DNA from: an uncultured Peptococcaceae bacterium
GTDB lineage: Bacteria > Bacillota > Peptococcia > Peptococcales > Peptococcaceae
Length of the DNA stretch: 50,843 bases
Direction of reading: 5' to 3'
NCBI GenBank assembly: GCA_947254645.1
Contig: CAMYDW010000011.1
Location: forward strand, 1-50,843
Position numbers and translations under genes: made by a program. The notes beneath the pieces are model-generated. The model saw only the letters and a list, made by a program, of their open reading frames with translations. It was not told the DNA's origin and did no database searches. Below are positions 8,182 through 16,629 of this stretch, in pieces; positions within the stretch are counted from its first letter, which is position 1, and each line of letters begins with the position of its first letter.

Positions 8182-10035
8182 TTAGCGTTTTACAAAAAAT
8201 TCACGATACCATAAAATCAACGTCATTGCTGTATAAATGTAACGTTGGTTCATGGCCTTCCCTTGATAATGCTCATCAAGATAGGTCAACAAGCAATTGC
8301 GGTCAAAGAAAACATCTGCCTCTTCAGAGCTAAAGACCTCTTTGACATAGTTGTAGTATTTCTCATCCTTTAGCCAATCACGAAGCGGCACAGGGAAACC
8401 ATTTTTAGGACGGCGTGCCCATTCCTCTGGCAATTCAGAAAGAGCTGCTTTACGAAGGGCAAATTTACTCAACCCGTCTTTAATGCGATATTTGGTTGGA
8501 ATTTTCTCAGCGACCTTCATGACTTTTTTATCTAAGAAAGGTACACGCAATTCCAAGGAAAAGGCAGAGCTCATTTTGTCGGCCTTGAGCAAAATATCCC
8601 CTGGCATCCAAAGACGAATATCAATGGACATTTGCTTGGTCACATCATCTTTGCCAGCAACCTTGCGATACATTGGCGCTGTAATATCTTTGACACTTGG
8701 ACCATTTTTAAAATCGTCTTTCAAGACACGAAGGGCTTCTTCCTCTGGAAAAACAAGCGCTTGTCCAATGAAGGATTCCTCGACTGTTTCTCCACCACGA
8801 ATCAAGAAATCAGATACACGATTTCTTGGCAATTTTCTCGCCATTTGACACAATGAGCGACGCAAGGTTTTTGGCACCACTTTATCATATTGTTGCAAAT
8901 GTGGGGTGCGCATATAGCTTTCATAGCCACCGAACAATTCATCTGCGCCTTCGCCACTTAGTACCACCGTGACATGCTCACTTGCAAGCTGTGCCAGGAA
9001 ATAGAGTGGCACGCTAGAAAGGTTGGATTGTGGCTCATCCATATGATATTGAATGGTTGGTAAAGCACCAAAGAAATCCTCTGCCCCAATCAAACGCTTA
9101 TGGTGCGTGAATCCTAAAATCTCAGATAAACGACGCCCTAAATCCGTCTCGTTAAACATTCCATCGTAATCAGCAAATCCCACAGAGAAGGTATTCTCTG
9201 GCTTGAAAAGTGCTGTAATATAGCTAGAATCAATACCACCAGATAAGAAAGCACCCACAGGCACATCTGCAATTTGGTGCGCCTTCACAGAATCATGAAG
9301 CACTTCTGAAATTTGTTCGAGGTAGCTTTCAAGAGATTCGCCACTATCTTTAAATTCAAAATCCCAATAGCGTTGCTTCTTTACATTGCCATCGGCATCA
9401 ACACGCATCCAAGTACCTGGTTCAAGCTTGTAAATACCTTTAAAAAAGGTTTCAGGCAACACAGCATATTGAAAAGTCAAATATGGGCGAACTGCATCTT
9501 TATTTAACGCTTTAACAAAAGCCGGATGTTCTAAAAAGCTCTTGATTTCGGAGCCAAATAAGAAGGTACCGTCACTGCTTTGACGGCCATAATAGAGCGG
9601 CTTGATACCAAACATATCTCTTGCTAAAAATAAGCTTTGCTCTTTTTCATCCCAAATGGCGAAGGCAAACATCCCACGGACTTTTTGTAAAATCCCTTCT
9701 TGCCATTCTGCATAACCATGCACCAACACTTCACTATCGGTATGAGAAGAAAAAACATAGCCTTTTGCTTCGAGCTCTTTGCGAATTTCTTGATGATTAT
9801 ATATTTCACCATTGAAGATCAGCGTGTAGCGACCACTCTCATCAAACAATGGTTGATTCCCTTTATCCGTTAAGTCGATAATGGATAAACGTCGAAAACC
9901 AAGCACAGCACGTTTTGTAATATGATAGCCCCCACTGTTTGGTCCACGATGAACGATTTTATCCATCATTTTCTGGATAATAACCTCGTCATTTTGAGCA
10001 TGTGCTCCTGGCAAATAGCCAACGATTCCACACAT
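8182..10035 (-). CDS. asnB: Asparagine synthase, glutamine-hydrolysing
   Basis: Converts aspartate, glutamine and ATP to asparagine, glutamate and AMP. The 617-residue length matches the Bacillus AsnB type. The N-terminal class II glutaminase starts MCGIVGYLPG, with Cys2 as nucleophile after Met removal, and contains the glutamine-binding motifs RGPNSGG, RLSIIDL and FNGEIYN. The C-terminal synthetase has the PP-loop LSGGIDSS (264-271) and SGEGADELFGGYE. AGAGG lies upstream of the ATG. It has its own promoter and terminator, so it is monocistronic. No T-box leader is visible, so amino-acid control of that type is unlikely. Confidence 0.95.
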   Translation of the reverse strand: MCGIVGYLPGAHAQNDEVIIQKMMDKIVHRGPNSGGYHITKRAVLGFRRLSIIDLTDKGNQPLFDESGRYTLIFNGEIYNHQEIRKELEAKGYVFSSHTDSEVLVHGYAEWQEGILQKVRGMFAFAIWDEKEQSLFLARDMFGIKPLYYGRQSSDGTFLFGSEIKSFLEHPAFVKALNKDAVRPYLTFQYAVLPETFFKGIYKLEPGTWMRVDADGNVKKQRYWDFEFKDSGESLESYLEQISEVLHDSVKAHQIADVPVGAFLSGGIDSSYITALFKPENTFSVGFADYDGMFNETDLGRRLSEILGFTHHKRLIGAEDFFGALPTIQYHMDEPQSNLSSVPLYFLAQLASEHVTVVLSGEGADELFGGYESYMRTPHLQQYDKVVPKTLRRSLCQMARKLPRNRVSDFLIRGGETVEESFIGQALVFPEEEALRVLKDDFKNGPSVKDITAPMYRKVAGKDDVTKQMSIDIRLWMPGDILLKADKMSSAFSLELRVPFLDKKVMKVAEKIPTKYRIKDGLSKFALRKAALSELPEEWARRPKNGFPVPLRDWLKDEKYYNYVKEVFSSEEADVFFDRNCLLTYLDEHYQGKAMNQRYIYTAMTLILWYREFFVKR

Positions 10036-10079
10036 ATGTCTTTACCTCTTTCATCCACTATTTTTAAATTTCATTTTCT

Positions 10080-10108
10080 ATGATAGCAAAGATATACCCC
10101 ACAAACAA
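10080..10108 (-). promoter_or_regulatory. Promoter of asnB
   Basis: TTGTTT (10103-10108), 17-bp spacer, TATCAT (10080-10085) on the minus strand, about 45 bp upstream of the asnB ATG. Confidence 0.6.
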
Positions 10109-10114
10109 GGACAA

Positions 10115-10148
10115 TTTTAAAAGGGTGCAACGCAACCGTTGCACCCTT
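10115..10148 (-). terminator. Terminator of the Mrp gene
   Basis: AAGGGTGCAACG / CGTTGCACCCTT, a 12-bp perfect stem with loop CAAC, starting 6 bp after the stop codon and followed on the minus strand by a short T-tract. Confidence 0.85.
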
Positions 10149-10154
10149 CATTAA

Positions 10155-11000
10155 TTATTTTGTTTCATCTGCTGCACGAAGCAAGGCATCTATATTTTCA
10201 GTCAAGGTGGTTAAAACTTCACCATCATACTCTTCAACGCGCCCTTCATCCCCCATCATCGCCAATTTAGGATCCAATGGGAATTGTCCAATAAGTGGCA
10301 AATTAAATTGCGCACAGGTTTCTTCTACATGGCTTTTACCAAAAAGATCAATGCGATGATCGCATTCATCACAACGAATGAAGCTCATGTTTTCTGCAAT
10401 ACCAATGGCTGGCACATTCATCAAATCAAGCATTTTCAAGCCCTTACGCACGACCATATTGGAAAGTCCTTGTGGGGTTGTGATGATCAATGCCCCGTTG
10501 ACTTTCAGGGTTTGCAGAATGGTCAATGGCACATCACCCGTTCCTGGTGGCAAATCGACTACCAAATAGTCCAAATCGCCCCAGCACACTTCAGTGATAA
10601 ATTGTTGAACCACACCAGTAATCATCGCCCCACGCCATACAACAGGATCATCCTCATTTGGCAATAGGAAGTTCATACTCATGAGAGAAATACCAGACTT
10701 ACTCTTGACTGGTGCAATCCCAAATGCACCTGGTTGTGGTTGTTCATTGATACCAAACAATTTTGGAATACTTGGCCCAGTAATATCAGCATCCATCAGA
10801 CCAACTTCAAAACCACGTTTTTTGAGAGCAATAGCGAGTACTGAGGAAAAGCTTGATTTCCCAACGCCACCTTTCCCACTCATCACCACAATAATGTTTT
10901 TAATATTGCTGTGTTTTTGTGCTTCTGTTAAAACGGGCTCTTGACTAGGACAAGACCCTCCACAAGAGCTTGCACTTGCACATCCTTCACATTGGCTCAT
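10155..11000 (-). CDS. Mrp/NBP35-type Fe-S carrier P-loop ATPase
   Basis: A deviant-Walker P-loop ATPase of the Mrp/ApbC/NBP35 family that binds and transfers Fe-S clusters to target proteins. The 281-residue protein has Walker A SGKGGVGKSS (41-50), DADITGPSIP, and VDLPPGTGDVPLT. The CxxC pair in IRCDECDHRI is the usual bridging-cluster site. It also has an extra N-terminal cysteine cluster (C4, C7, C13, C17) resembling the ferredoxin-like site of NBP35. The start was moved to 11000: AAAGGAG lies 10 nt upstream, and the longer frame adds an unrelated hydrophobic tail. It is monocistronic, with a terminator on each side. Confidence 0.92.
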   Translation of the reverse strand: MSQCEGCASASSCGGSCPSQEPVLTEAQKHSNIKNIIVVMSGKGGVGKSSFSSVLAIALKKRGFEVGLMDADITGPSIPKLFGINEQPQPGAFGIAPVKSKSGISLMSMNFLLPNEDDPVVWRGAMITGVVQQFITEVCWGDLDYLVVDLPPGTGDVPLTILQTLKVNGALIITTPQGLSNMVVRKGLKMLDLMNVPAIGIAENMSFIRCDECDHRIDLFGKSHVEETCAQFNLPLIGQFPLDPKLAMMGDEGRVEEYDGEVLTTLTENIDALLRAADETK

Positions 11001-11026
11001 TTTCCGTATACTCCTTTCAACGCTAT

Positions 11027-11061
11027 AAAAAAAAGCGGATATATGTTTCATATACCCGCTT
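11027..11061 (-). terminator. Terminator of groES-groEL
   Basis: Stem AAGCGG-TATATG / CATATA-CCGCTT around an AAA loop with one mismatch, followed by eight T residues on the minus strand, about 25 bp after the groEL stop. Confidence 0.9.
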
Positions 11062-11085
11062 CATAAACACCTTCAATAACGCTTA

Positions 11086-12705
11086 TTACATCATACCCAT
11101 GCCGCCAGCACCAGCCGCAGCCATTGGATCTTCTTTAGAGGTATCTGCAACAAGACTTTCAGTTGTCAAAATCATGCTTGCAATACTTACAGCATTTTGA
11201 AGAGCACTTCTGGTTACTTTTGCTGGGTCGATGACACCTGCATCAATCATATTTTCATAGCAACCTTTGAGTGCATTGTAGCCTTCGCCAGCAGCCAAGC
11301 CTTTTACATGCTCAACTACAACGCTGCCTTCAACGCCTGCATTGTCAGCAATTTGACGAACAGGTGCTTCAAGGGCATTCTTAATCAAACGTACCCCTGT
11401 CATGGCATCTGCTTCATCCAATTGAATTTCATCCAACTTACTTAAAATATTTAAGAGTGCAGTACCACCACCAGCAACAATACCTTCTTCAACAGCAGCT
11501 TTTGTTGCAGATAATGCGTCTTCAATACGATGTTTCTTTTCAGTTAATTCTGTTTCGGTAGCAGCGCCTACTTGAAGAACCGCTACACCACCAGCCAATT
11601 TTGCTAAACGTTCTTGGTATTTTTCGCGATCAAAATCAGAAGTGGTTTCAGCAATCAATTTGTGCAATTGTTCTACACGTGCATCAATCGCTTCTTTTCT
11701 ACCATGTCCATCAACGATGGTGGTATTTTCTTTGGTCACATTCACTTGACGTGCACTACCAAGCATTTCAACAGTTGCATCTTCAAGCTTGTAGCCCAAT
11801 TCTTCAGTAATCACGGTAGCACCAGTAAGTGCCGCAATATCTTGAAGCATTTCTTTACGACGATCACCAAAACCAGGTGCTTTTACAGCCACACAGGTAA
11901 AGGTCCCACGCAAACGGTTCAAAATCATAGTGGTCAATGCTTCCCCTTCAACATCTTCAGCAATGAGAAGAAGGGCTTTGCCAGTTTTTACGATTTGTTC
12001 TAATACTGGTAAAATTTCTTGTACATTGGTGATTTTTTTATCTGTTACTAAAATATATGGTTCTTCAAGGTTTGCGGCCATTTTTTCAGTGTCATTCACC
12101 ATATATGGGGAAATGTATCCACGATCAAATTGCATCCCTTCAACCACTTCCATGGAAGTGCCAAAGGTTTTAGAATCTTCAACAGTGATGACCCCGTCAT
12201 TGCCAACCACTTCCATGGCATCTGCAATCAAACGGCCGATTTCTTCATCTGCAGAGGAGATGGCAGCAACTTGCGCAATGCTTTCCTTGCTCTTGATTGG
12301 TTGACTGATTTTGCCAATTTCTTCAACAGCACGTTCAGCTGCTGCATTCATCCCTTTGCGAAGAATGATTGGGTTTGCCCCAGCAGCAATGTTTTTCAAA
12401 CCTTCACGTACCATTGCTTGTGCCAATACAGTCGCAGTAGTGGTACCGTCACCAGCAACGTCATTGGTTTTAATAGACACTTCTTTAAGAAGTTGTGCAC
12501 CCATATTTTCAAATGGATCTTCTAAATCAATTTCACGTGCGATGGTCACACCATCGTTGGTAATCACTGGTGCGCCATAAGGACGGGACAACACTACATT
12601 GCGTCCTTTTGGCCCTAAGGTTGCACGAACAGAATCAGCCACAGCATTCACGCCTACTTCAAGAGCAGCACGTGCTTCTGCACCAAAACGAATTTCTTTT
12701 GCCAT
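11086..12705 (-). CDS. groEL: 60 kDa chaperonin GroEL
   Basis: Tetradecameric chaperonin that folds proteins inside its cavity with GroES. The 539-residue protein begins MAKEIRFGAEARAAL and contains the ATP-binding segments ATLGPKGRNVVL and VAGDGTTTATVLAQ, and the region EEGIVAGGGTALL. It ends in a short GGMGMM tail, typical of the family. AGGAGG lies 9 nt before the ATG. It follows groES by 18 bp, forming the standard dicistronic operon, and both should be under the CIRCE at 13045-13071. Confidence 0.98.
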   Translation of the reverse strand: MAKEIRFGAEARAALEVGVNAVADSVRATLGPKGRNVVLSRPYGAPVITNDGVTIAREIDLEDPFENMGAQLLKEVSIKTNDVAGDGTTTATVLAQAMVREGLKNIAAGANPIILRKGMNAAAERAVEEIGKISQPIKSKESIAQVAAISSADEEIGRLIADAMEVVGNDGVITVEDSKTFGTSMEVVEGMQFDRGYISPYMVNDTEKMAANLEEPYILVTDKKITNVQEILPVLEQIVKTGKALLLIAEDVEGEALTTMILNRLRGTFTCVAVKAPGFGDRRKEMLQDIAALTGATVITEELGYKLEDATVEMLGSARQVNVTKENTTIVDGHGRKEAIDARVEQLHKLIAETTSDFDREKYQERLAKLAGGVAVLQVGAATETELTEKKHRIEDALSATKAAVEEGIVAGGGTALLNILSKLDEIQLDEADAMTGVRLIKNALEAPVRQIADNAGVEGSVVVEHVKGLAAGEGYNALKGCYENMIDAGVIDPAKVTRSALQNAVSIASMILTTESLVADTSKEDPMAAAGAGGMGMM

Positions 12706-12723
12706 ATTAATAAGCCTCCTACA

Positions 12724-13011
12724 TTAGTCTAAGATGACTAAGATATCTTTTTCAGAAAGTACAACAAGTTCTTCATTATCATGTTTTAACGCAGTACCAC
12801 CGAATTTTCCGTAAACAACACGGTCACCTACTTGAACTTCTAGTGGCACACGATCACCTTTTTCAGTCAAAACACCGGAGCCAACTGCAACAACTGTTCC
12901 TTGTTGAGGTTTTTCTTGTGCTGTACCTGGTAAAATAATACCGCTTTCGGTTTTTTCTTCAATTTTAGCTGGTTTAATAACCACTTTGTCTGCTAATGGT
13001 TTAATATTCAT
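12724..13011 (-). CDS. groES: 10 kDa co-chaperonin GroES
   Basis: Heptameric lid of the GroEL chamber. The 95-residue protein begins MNIKPLADKVVIKP and has the mobile-loop region KTESGIILPG, then GDRVVYGKFGGTAL. An upstream TTG adds one residue, but AGGAGG lies 7 nt before the ATG at 13011. It is first in the heat-shock operon. The repressor gene hrcA is not in this window. Confidence 0.97.
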   Translation of the reverse strand: MNIKPLADKVVIKPAKIEEKTESGIILPGTAQEKPQQGTVVAVGSGVLTEKGDRVPLEVQVGDRVVYGKFGGTALKHDNEELVVLSEKDILVILD

Positions 13012-13044
13012 CAATAATCCTCCTTAGGCATTGCGAATCAATTG

Positions 13045-13071
13045 TTAGCACTCTTATGTTTCGAGTGCTAA
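13045..13071. promoter_or_regulatory. CIRCE operator of groESL
   Basis: Perfect CIRCE: TTAGCACTC (13045-13053), 9-bp spacer, GAGTGCTAA (13063-13071). This is the binding site of the HrcA heat-shock repressor. It covers the expected transcription start, about 35 bp upstream of the groES ATG. Confidence 0.98.
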
Positions 13072-13081
13072 ATCTGTTTTT

Positions 13082-13109
13082 ATCATATCATATCTTTCAA
13101 AAATTGCAA
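13082..13109 (-). promoter_or_regulatory. Promoter of groES-groEL
   Basis: TTGCAA (13104-13109) and TATGAT (13082-13087) with a 16-bp spacer on the minus strand, immediately upstream of the CIRCE. Confidence 0.75.
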
Positions 13110-13150
13110 GTGTTTTTCCATTTTATTCCACTTTATTCCACCCACAACTA

Positions 13151-13179
13151 TTGAAAGACATACACATTTTTTCTATACT
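13151..13179 (+). promoter_or_regulatory. Promoter of 5-formyl-THF cyclo-ligase
   Basis: TTGAAA (13151-13156), 17-bp spacer, TATACT (13174-13179), followed by AAGGAGG and the ATG at 13204. It diverges from the groESL promoter. Confidence 0.8.
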
Positions 13180-13203
13180 TATAATCGACAAGGAGGCACA
13201 TTT

Positions 13204-13773
13204 ATGACAAAAAATGAATGGCGATTACACATTAAAGACAAGAGAAAGGCGCTTTCAGAAAAAAAGCGCTTATTAGAGAGCCATCAACTCACCACTCAAA
13301 TACTGAAAGACCCTCGCTGGCAACGTGCAGATACCATCTTACTTTATTTGAGTTTTGGCAGCGAATTTGATACGATGCCCCTTATCCATGCAGCATGGGC
13401 GGCTAAGAAAACCGTTGCCATCCCTGTATGTTTTCCAGACTTCCAGTTGGTGCCGAGCCTTTTCACCAAGGACACCATCCTCGAGCAGAAAAGCTTCGGG
13501 CTTTCAGAAATTCCAAGAAGCTTATGCGAGCCAATTGATGTCAAAAGCATCGACTTTTGTCTGATACCAGGCTTAGCTTTCGATGCTTATGGCAATCGCC
13601 TCGGCTATGGGGCTGGATATTACGATCGATTCCTACCACAGCTTTCTCCAAGCTGTACCTTATTAGCTGCCTGCTTCAGTTGTCAACTGATTGGCGACCA
13701 ACTGCCTTCCGAAGCAACCGATGTGCACATAAATGAAATACTGACACCCTCTATGCATTTCTTCACCCAATAA
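13204..13773 (+). CDS. 5-formyltetrahydrofolate cyclo-ligase
   Basis: ATP-dependent conversion of 5-formyl-THF to 5,10-methenyl-THF, which keeps the folate pool usable. The 189-residue protein has an N-terminal basic helix (KDKRKALSEKKR), the FGSEFDT substrate-loop region, and the family signature LIPGLAFDAYGNRLGYGAGYYDRFL (split here: LIPGLAFD, then RLGYGAGYYDRFL). AAGGAGG lies 7 nt before the ATG. It is monocistronic between its promoter at 13151 and a bidirectional terminator. The usual symbol varies (fthC, ygfA), so none is assigned. Confidence 0.94.
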   Translation: MTKNEWRLHIKDKRKALSEKKRLLESHQLTTQILKDPRWQRADTILLYLSFGSEFDTMPLIHAAWAAKKTVAIPVCFPDFQLVPSLFTKDTILEQKSFGLSEIPRSLCEPIDVKSIDFCLIPGLAFDAYGNRLGYGAGYYDRFLPQLSPSCTLLAACFSCQLIGDQLPSEATDVHINEILTPSMHFFTQ

Positions 13774-13808
13774 AAAAAGCTTGGTTCTCTTGAGAACCAA
13801 GCTTTTTT
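13774..13808. terminator. Bidirectional terminator
   Basis: AAGCTTGGTTCTC / GAGAACCAAGCTT, 13-bp stem with a 2-nt apex, A-run before and T-run after. It ends the plus-strand cyclo-ligase gene and the minus-strand gene at 13812. Confidence 0.92.
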
Positions 13809-13811
13809 CTA

Positions 13812-14204
13812 TTATCTTGCAGGATTCCATCCCATAAAGGTAAATAACACCCCAAAAATCCCTAAGCCAATCATCACATATGCAGTGATTTTGGTCATCT
13901 TCACACGATCGTTTGTAACAAAGCCTGAGGTATAAAGAATAAGCCCCCCAGCAACAATCGTCAACATATAAGAACCACCCATAATCAAATTATAAATCGT
14001 TTGATTTTTTGTCATATTTGGTGCAAAGAAAATACAGAGCATCGCCACTATCAATAAACCCATCGCCCAATAATTGGCACGACGTGCACGTTTAATATTT
14101 TGAATTTCCTCTTCACTTAATTGTACCTGTTGCTTCGGTACGTAATTCCCTTGTGGACCGTAGAGTGGTCTTTTTTTCTTTCCAGTACGAGATTTTTTTG
14201 CCAT
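13812..14204 (-). CDS. Small membrane protein with basic N-terminus, unknown function
   Basis: A 130-residue protein. The first 45 residues are hydrophilic and very basic (MAKKSRTGKKKRPLYG). Three hydrophobic helices follow at about 45-62, 72-93 and 106-124, ending FMGWNPAR. AAAGGAA precedes the ATG. It lies 34 bp downstream of the YhgE-like gene in the same direction, with no terminator between them, so the two are probably co-transcribed. I do not recognise a family. The topology suggests the basic tail lies in the cytoplasm. Confidence 0.75.
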   Translation of the reverse strand: MAKKSRTGKKKRPLYGPQGNYVPKQQVQLSEEEIQNIKRARRANYWAMGLLIVAMLCIFFAPNMTKNQTIYNLIMGGSYMLTIVAGGLILYTSGFVTNDRVKMTKITAYVMIGLGIFGVLFTFMGWNPAR

Positions 14205-14238
14205 ATAAACATTCCTTTCTAAATATAAATACTATTTT

Positions 14239-16446
14239 TTAATGAAGGCCACTTCGTTTCATAGAGCGTTCAAACGCCTTTGTAAATTGACGCAACGTTG
14301 GACCAAATAAAACCACAATCACCACAGAAAGAATTGGAATCAAAGACACCACCGCTAAATTAAACCATAATGTTGGCCAACAAATCCCTGCACACACTTC
14401 TCGCATTGCACCAATGCAGTAGGTAAAAGGCAAGAGTGGATGCACAATACGGAAGAACATTGGCGTCATTTCAATAGGAAAGGTCCCGCCACTAGCAGCA
14501 ATTTGCAATACCAACGTGATGATGGCAAGGGCCTTGCCGATTTCCGAGAAAGTAAATACCAATGAGAAAATAAAGATGGCGAACACTTGACCAATAAAAA
14601 CACACAAGAGAATAAAAAACCATGGATGCAACACATGCACACCCATCACATATAAATCCCCCAAGGCGATGATGATACTTTGAAAAAACGACAGCAATTG
14701 ATAAAGCGCTAGTCTCGAAAGATACATCGGCGTGACGCTTACACTTGGATAAGCTTCCAACCCCTTTTGATTGACAACGCCGATCATTGACATAATCAGC
14801 AAACACCCTACCCAAATTGCTAATACCGTATAAAAAGGAGACATCCCACTGCCATAATTTGGCACCGGAAAAATTCGATGGGTTTCCAGTTCGATTGGAT
14901 TGCTCAGGAAGGCACTTTCAGCTGCCACATCCTGGCGAATAAATTCCAAGACCTTGTTATATTCTTCGTCTGCAGTCAAGCCACGAATATCTCCTGTTGC
15001 CTTTGTCAACAGCTCTTGTGATTGCTCCAAACTTTTTTTGAATTGATCGAGGGTCTCTGTTCCTACAGGCCCCATACCACGAATTGTCCCCAATATCCCA
15101 TCTACTTGGGGAATCAAAGAAGACGTGCTTCGAAGCACTGCATTGGTCGCATCCAAGGTCGATATCATTTGATTGGTCATATCCGTCATGGATTTCGACA
15201 CTGTGCTATTATAAAAATTCCAGGAGTCATTCACTGCATTGGTCACTGATTTAGAAATGGCATTTGCTTGCGCAACAATATCAGCAACATTACCACTTCC
15301 CTTGCCAAGATTGTTACGTAAGGCACGAATATTGTTGCCACTATTATTTAATTGTACATTCAATGCATCCAATTGTGCAATAAAATCGTTCACACCTGTA
15401 AGGGGAACAGGCAACATTTTATTAAATCGTGTCAACGTATTACTTAATTTTTGCACCTTTGCAGACAATGCTTCAACTTTATCAGACATCGCCTGTAAGC
15501 TATTGCGTGCACTTTCAACATCAGAGGCCGACATGGTAGATAGATTGCTCGCAGCTGCTTCTATTTGTCCAGCAATCAAGGTCAATGAGGCCACATCCTG
15601 ATCAATCAACCTGTCAATATTATATACGCTTGACTTTGCTTGCTGCAAGGTATCTTGGGCACTCGTTGTCAAAGCAGAGGCATCTTTTAATCCTTGACTT
15701 GCTTTCGGCAATATACTCTCTGCGTTTTTACTCAAGGTGTCGGCCTGATTGAGCATTTTCTGAAAATCATTCATATTCGCAATAAATAAGTTCATATTGG
15801 CTGCAGTCATGTCCATTGTATCCAACATACGAGACATGGTTGGCTTATATGCCATATATTTATCATCTGCCACATGCAAGGCATTTAGGGCAACGTCTGA
15901 AATGGTCTTAATGAAGGTTTCATTGACTTGATTTTGCACAGCATTCATTCCTGCACTGGTGATTTTTGGAGAAATGGCGTTCAATTTTTCATTCACATAA
16001 TATTGAATACTGGCCTTATGCACATCTGCTCGTAAAAAACTGGTCATATCCCTTGAAAATGTTTCAGGAATCACCAATGCTGCGTAGTATTCTCCAGAAT
16101 GGACCTCTTCCATTGCTTCGTTCAACTCAACAAACTGCCAACCAATGCTATTATTCTTTTTCAATCCATCAATCACTTGGTCACCAACATTGATATGAAC
16201 ACCATCAATTTCAGCGCCTTTGTCTAAATTTGTCACACCCACCTTTAAATTGCTCGTATAATCATAAGGCGACCAGCTCGCAGCAATATTGAACCAGGCA
16301 TACAAGGAGGGCAACAATACCAAACCCACACAGATCAATAATGCCGCTGGGCTTAAGCGAATATAATGCAGCTGCTCTCGAAACAACAACCACGTCATAT
16401 GTATGGTTTCTTTGATGCTATGACGATTGTGAAAAAACCTCATCAT
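14239..16446 (-). CDS. YhgE/Pip-family membrane protein
   Basis: A 735-residue protein with one N-terminal transmembrane helix (about 35-55, LICVGLVLLPSLYAW), then the family motif AWFNIAASWSPYDYTSNLKVGVTN. A long, mostly helical extracellular region of about 450 residues is rich in NALN/SAL repeats. A C-terminal block of about six membrane segments resembles ABC-2 permeases. This is the architecture of the phage infection protein/YhgE family, known as phage receptors or envelope proteins of unsettled function. Two ATGs (16446, 16443) follow AAGGAAGGG; the longer reading frame to 16494 has no ribosome binding site. The upstream DNA carries phased repeats. It probably forms an operon with the 13812 gene. 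Confidence 0.88.
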   Translation of the reverse strand: MMRFFHNRHSIKETIHMTWLLFREQLHYIRLSPAALLICVGLVLLPSLYAWFNIAASWSPYDYTSNLKVGVTNLDKGAEIDGVHINVGDQVIDGLKKNNSIGWQFVELNEAMEEVHSGEYYAALVIPETFSRDMTSFLRADVHKASIQYYVNEKLNAISPKITSAGMNAVQNQVNETFIKTISDVALNALHVADDKYMAYKPTMSRMLDTMDMTAANMNLFIANMNDFQKMLNQADTLSKNAESILPKASQGLKDASALTTSAQDTLQQAKSSVYNIDRLIDQDVASLTLIAGQIEAAASNLSTMSASDVESARNSLQAMSDKVEALSAKVQKLSNTLTRFNKMLPVPLTGVNDFIAQLDALNVQLNNSGNNIRALRNNLGKGSGNVADIVAQANAISKSVTNAVNDSWNFYNSTVSKSMTDMTNQMISTLDATNAVLRSTSSLIPQVDGILGTIRGMGPVGTETLDQFKKSLEQSQELLTKATGDIRGLTADEEYNKVLEFIRQDVAAESAFLSNPIELETHRIFPVPNYGSGMSPFYTVLAIWVGCLLIMSMIGVVNQKGLEAYPSVSVTPMYLSRLALYQLLSFFQSIIIALGDLYVMGVHVLHPWFFILLCVFIGQVFAIFIFSLVFTFSEIGKALAIITLVLQIAASGGTFPIEMTPMFFRIVHPLLPFTYCIGAMREVCAGICWPTLWFNLAVVSLIPILSVVIVVLFGPTLRQFTKAFERSMKRSGLH

Positions 16447-16474
16447 TGAACCCTTCCTTTTTAACAAAACACTT

Positions 16475-16533
16475 GATAAACAATAGATAAACAATAGATA
16501 AACATTAGTATATCATTTTACATGATAGATAAC
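16475..16533. repeat. 11-bp phased direct repeats upstream of yhgE-like gene
   Basis: GATAAACA occurs at 16475, 16486 and 16497, exactly 11 bp apart, extended to ATAGATAAACA in two copies. A related GATAAC lies at 16528. A possible -10 (TATACT on the minus strand) lies just upstream of the array near 16508-16513. Repeats on one helix face at 11-bp spacing are typical of sites for OmpR/PhoB-family regulators. Confidence 0.6.
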
Positions 16534-16561
16534 CATGTTGTTTTAATAACATTATGAAAAA

Positions 16562-16596
16562 TAAAAAAAGTGATATATAAAATATCACTTTTTTTA
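16562..16596 (-). terminator. Terminator of the marR-type gene
   Basis: AAGTGATAT / ATATCACTT stem flanked by A-run and T-run, about 35 bp after the stop codon of the 16630 gene on the minus strand. Confidence 0.85.
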
Positions 16597-16629
16597 TTTT
16601 AAAATGAACGCCTTACAAGCACACCTCTG

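Noticed and set aside
11614..12525. Several long plus-strand frames within groEL
   Set aside because: They are complements of a highly conserved gene and carry Cys/Phe-rich translations typical of antisense frames.
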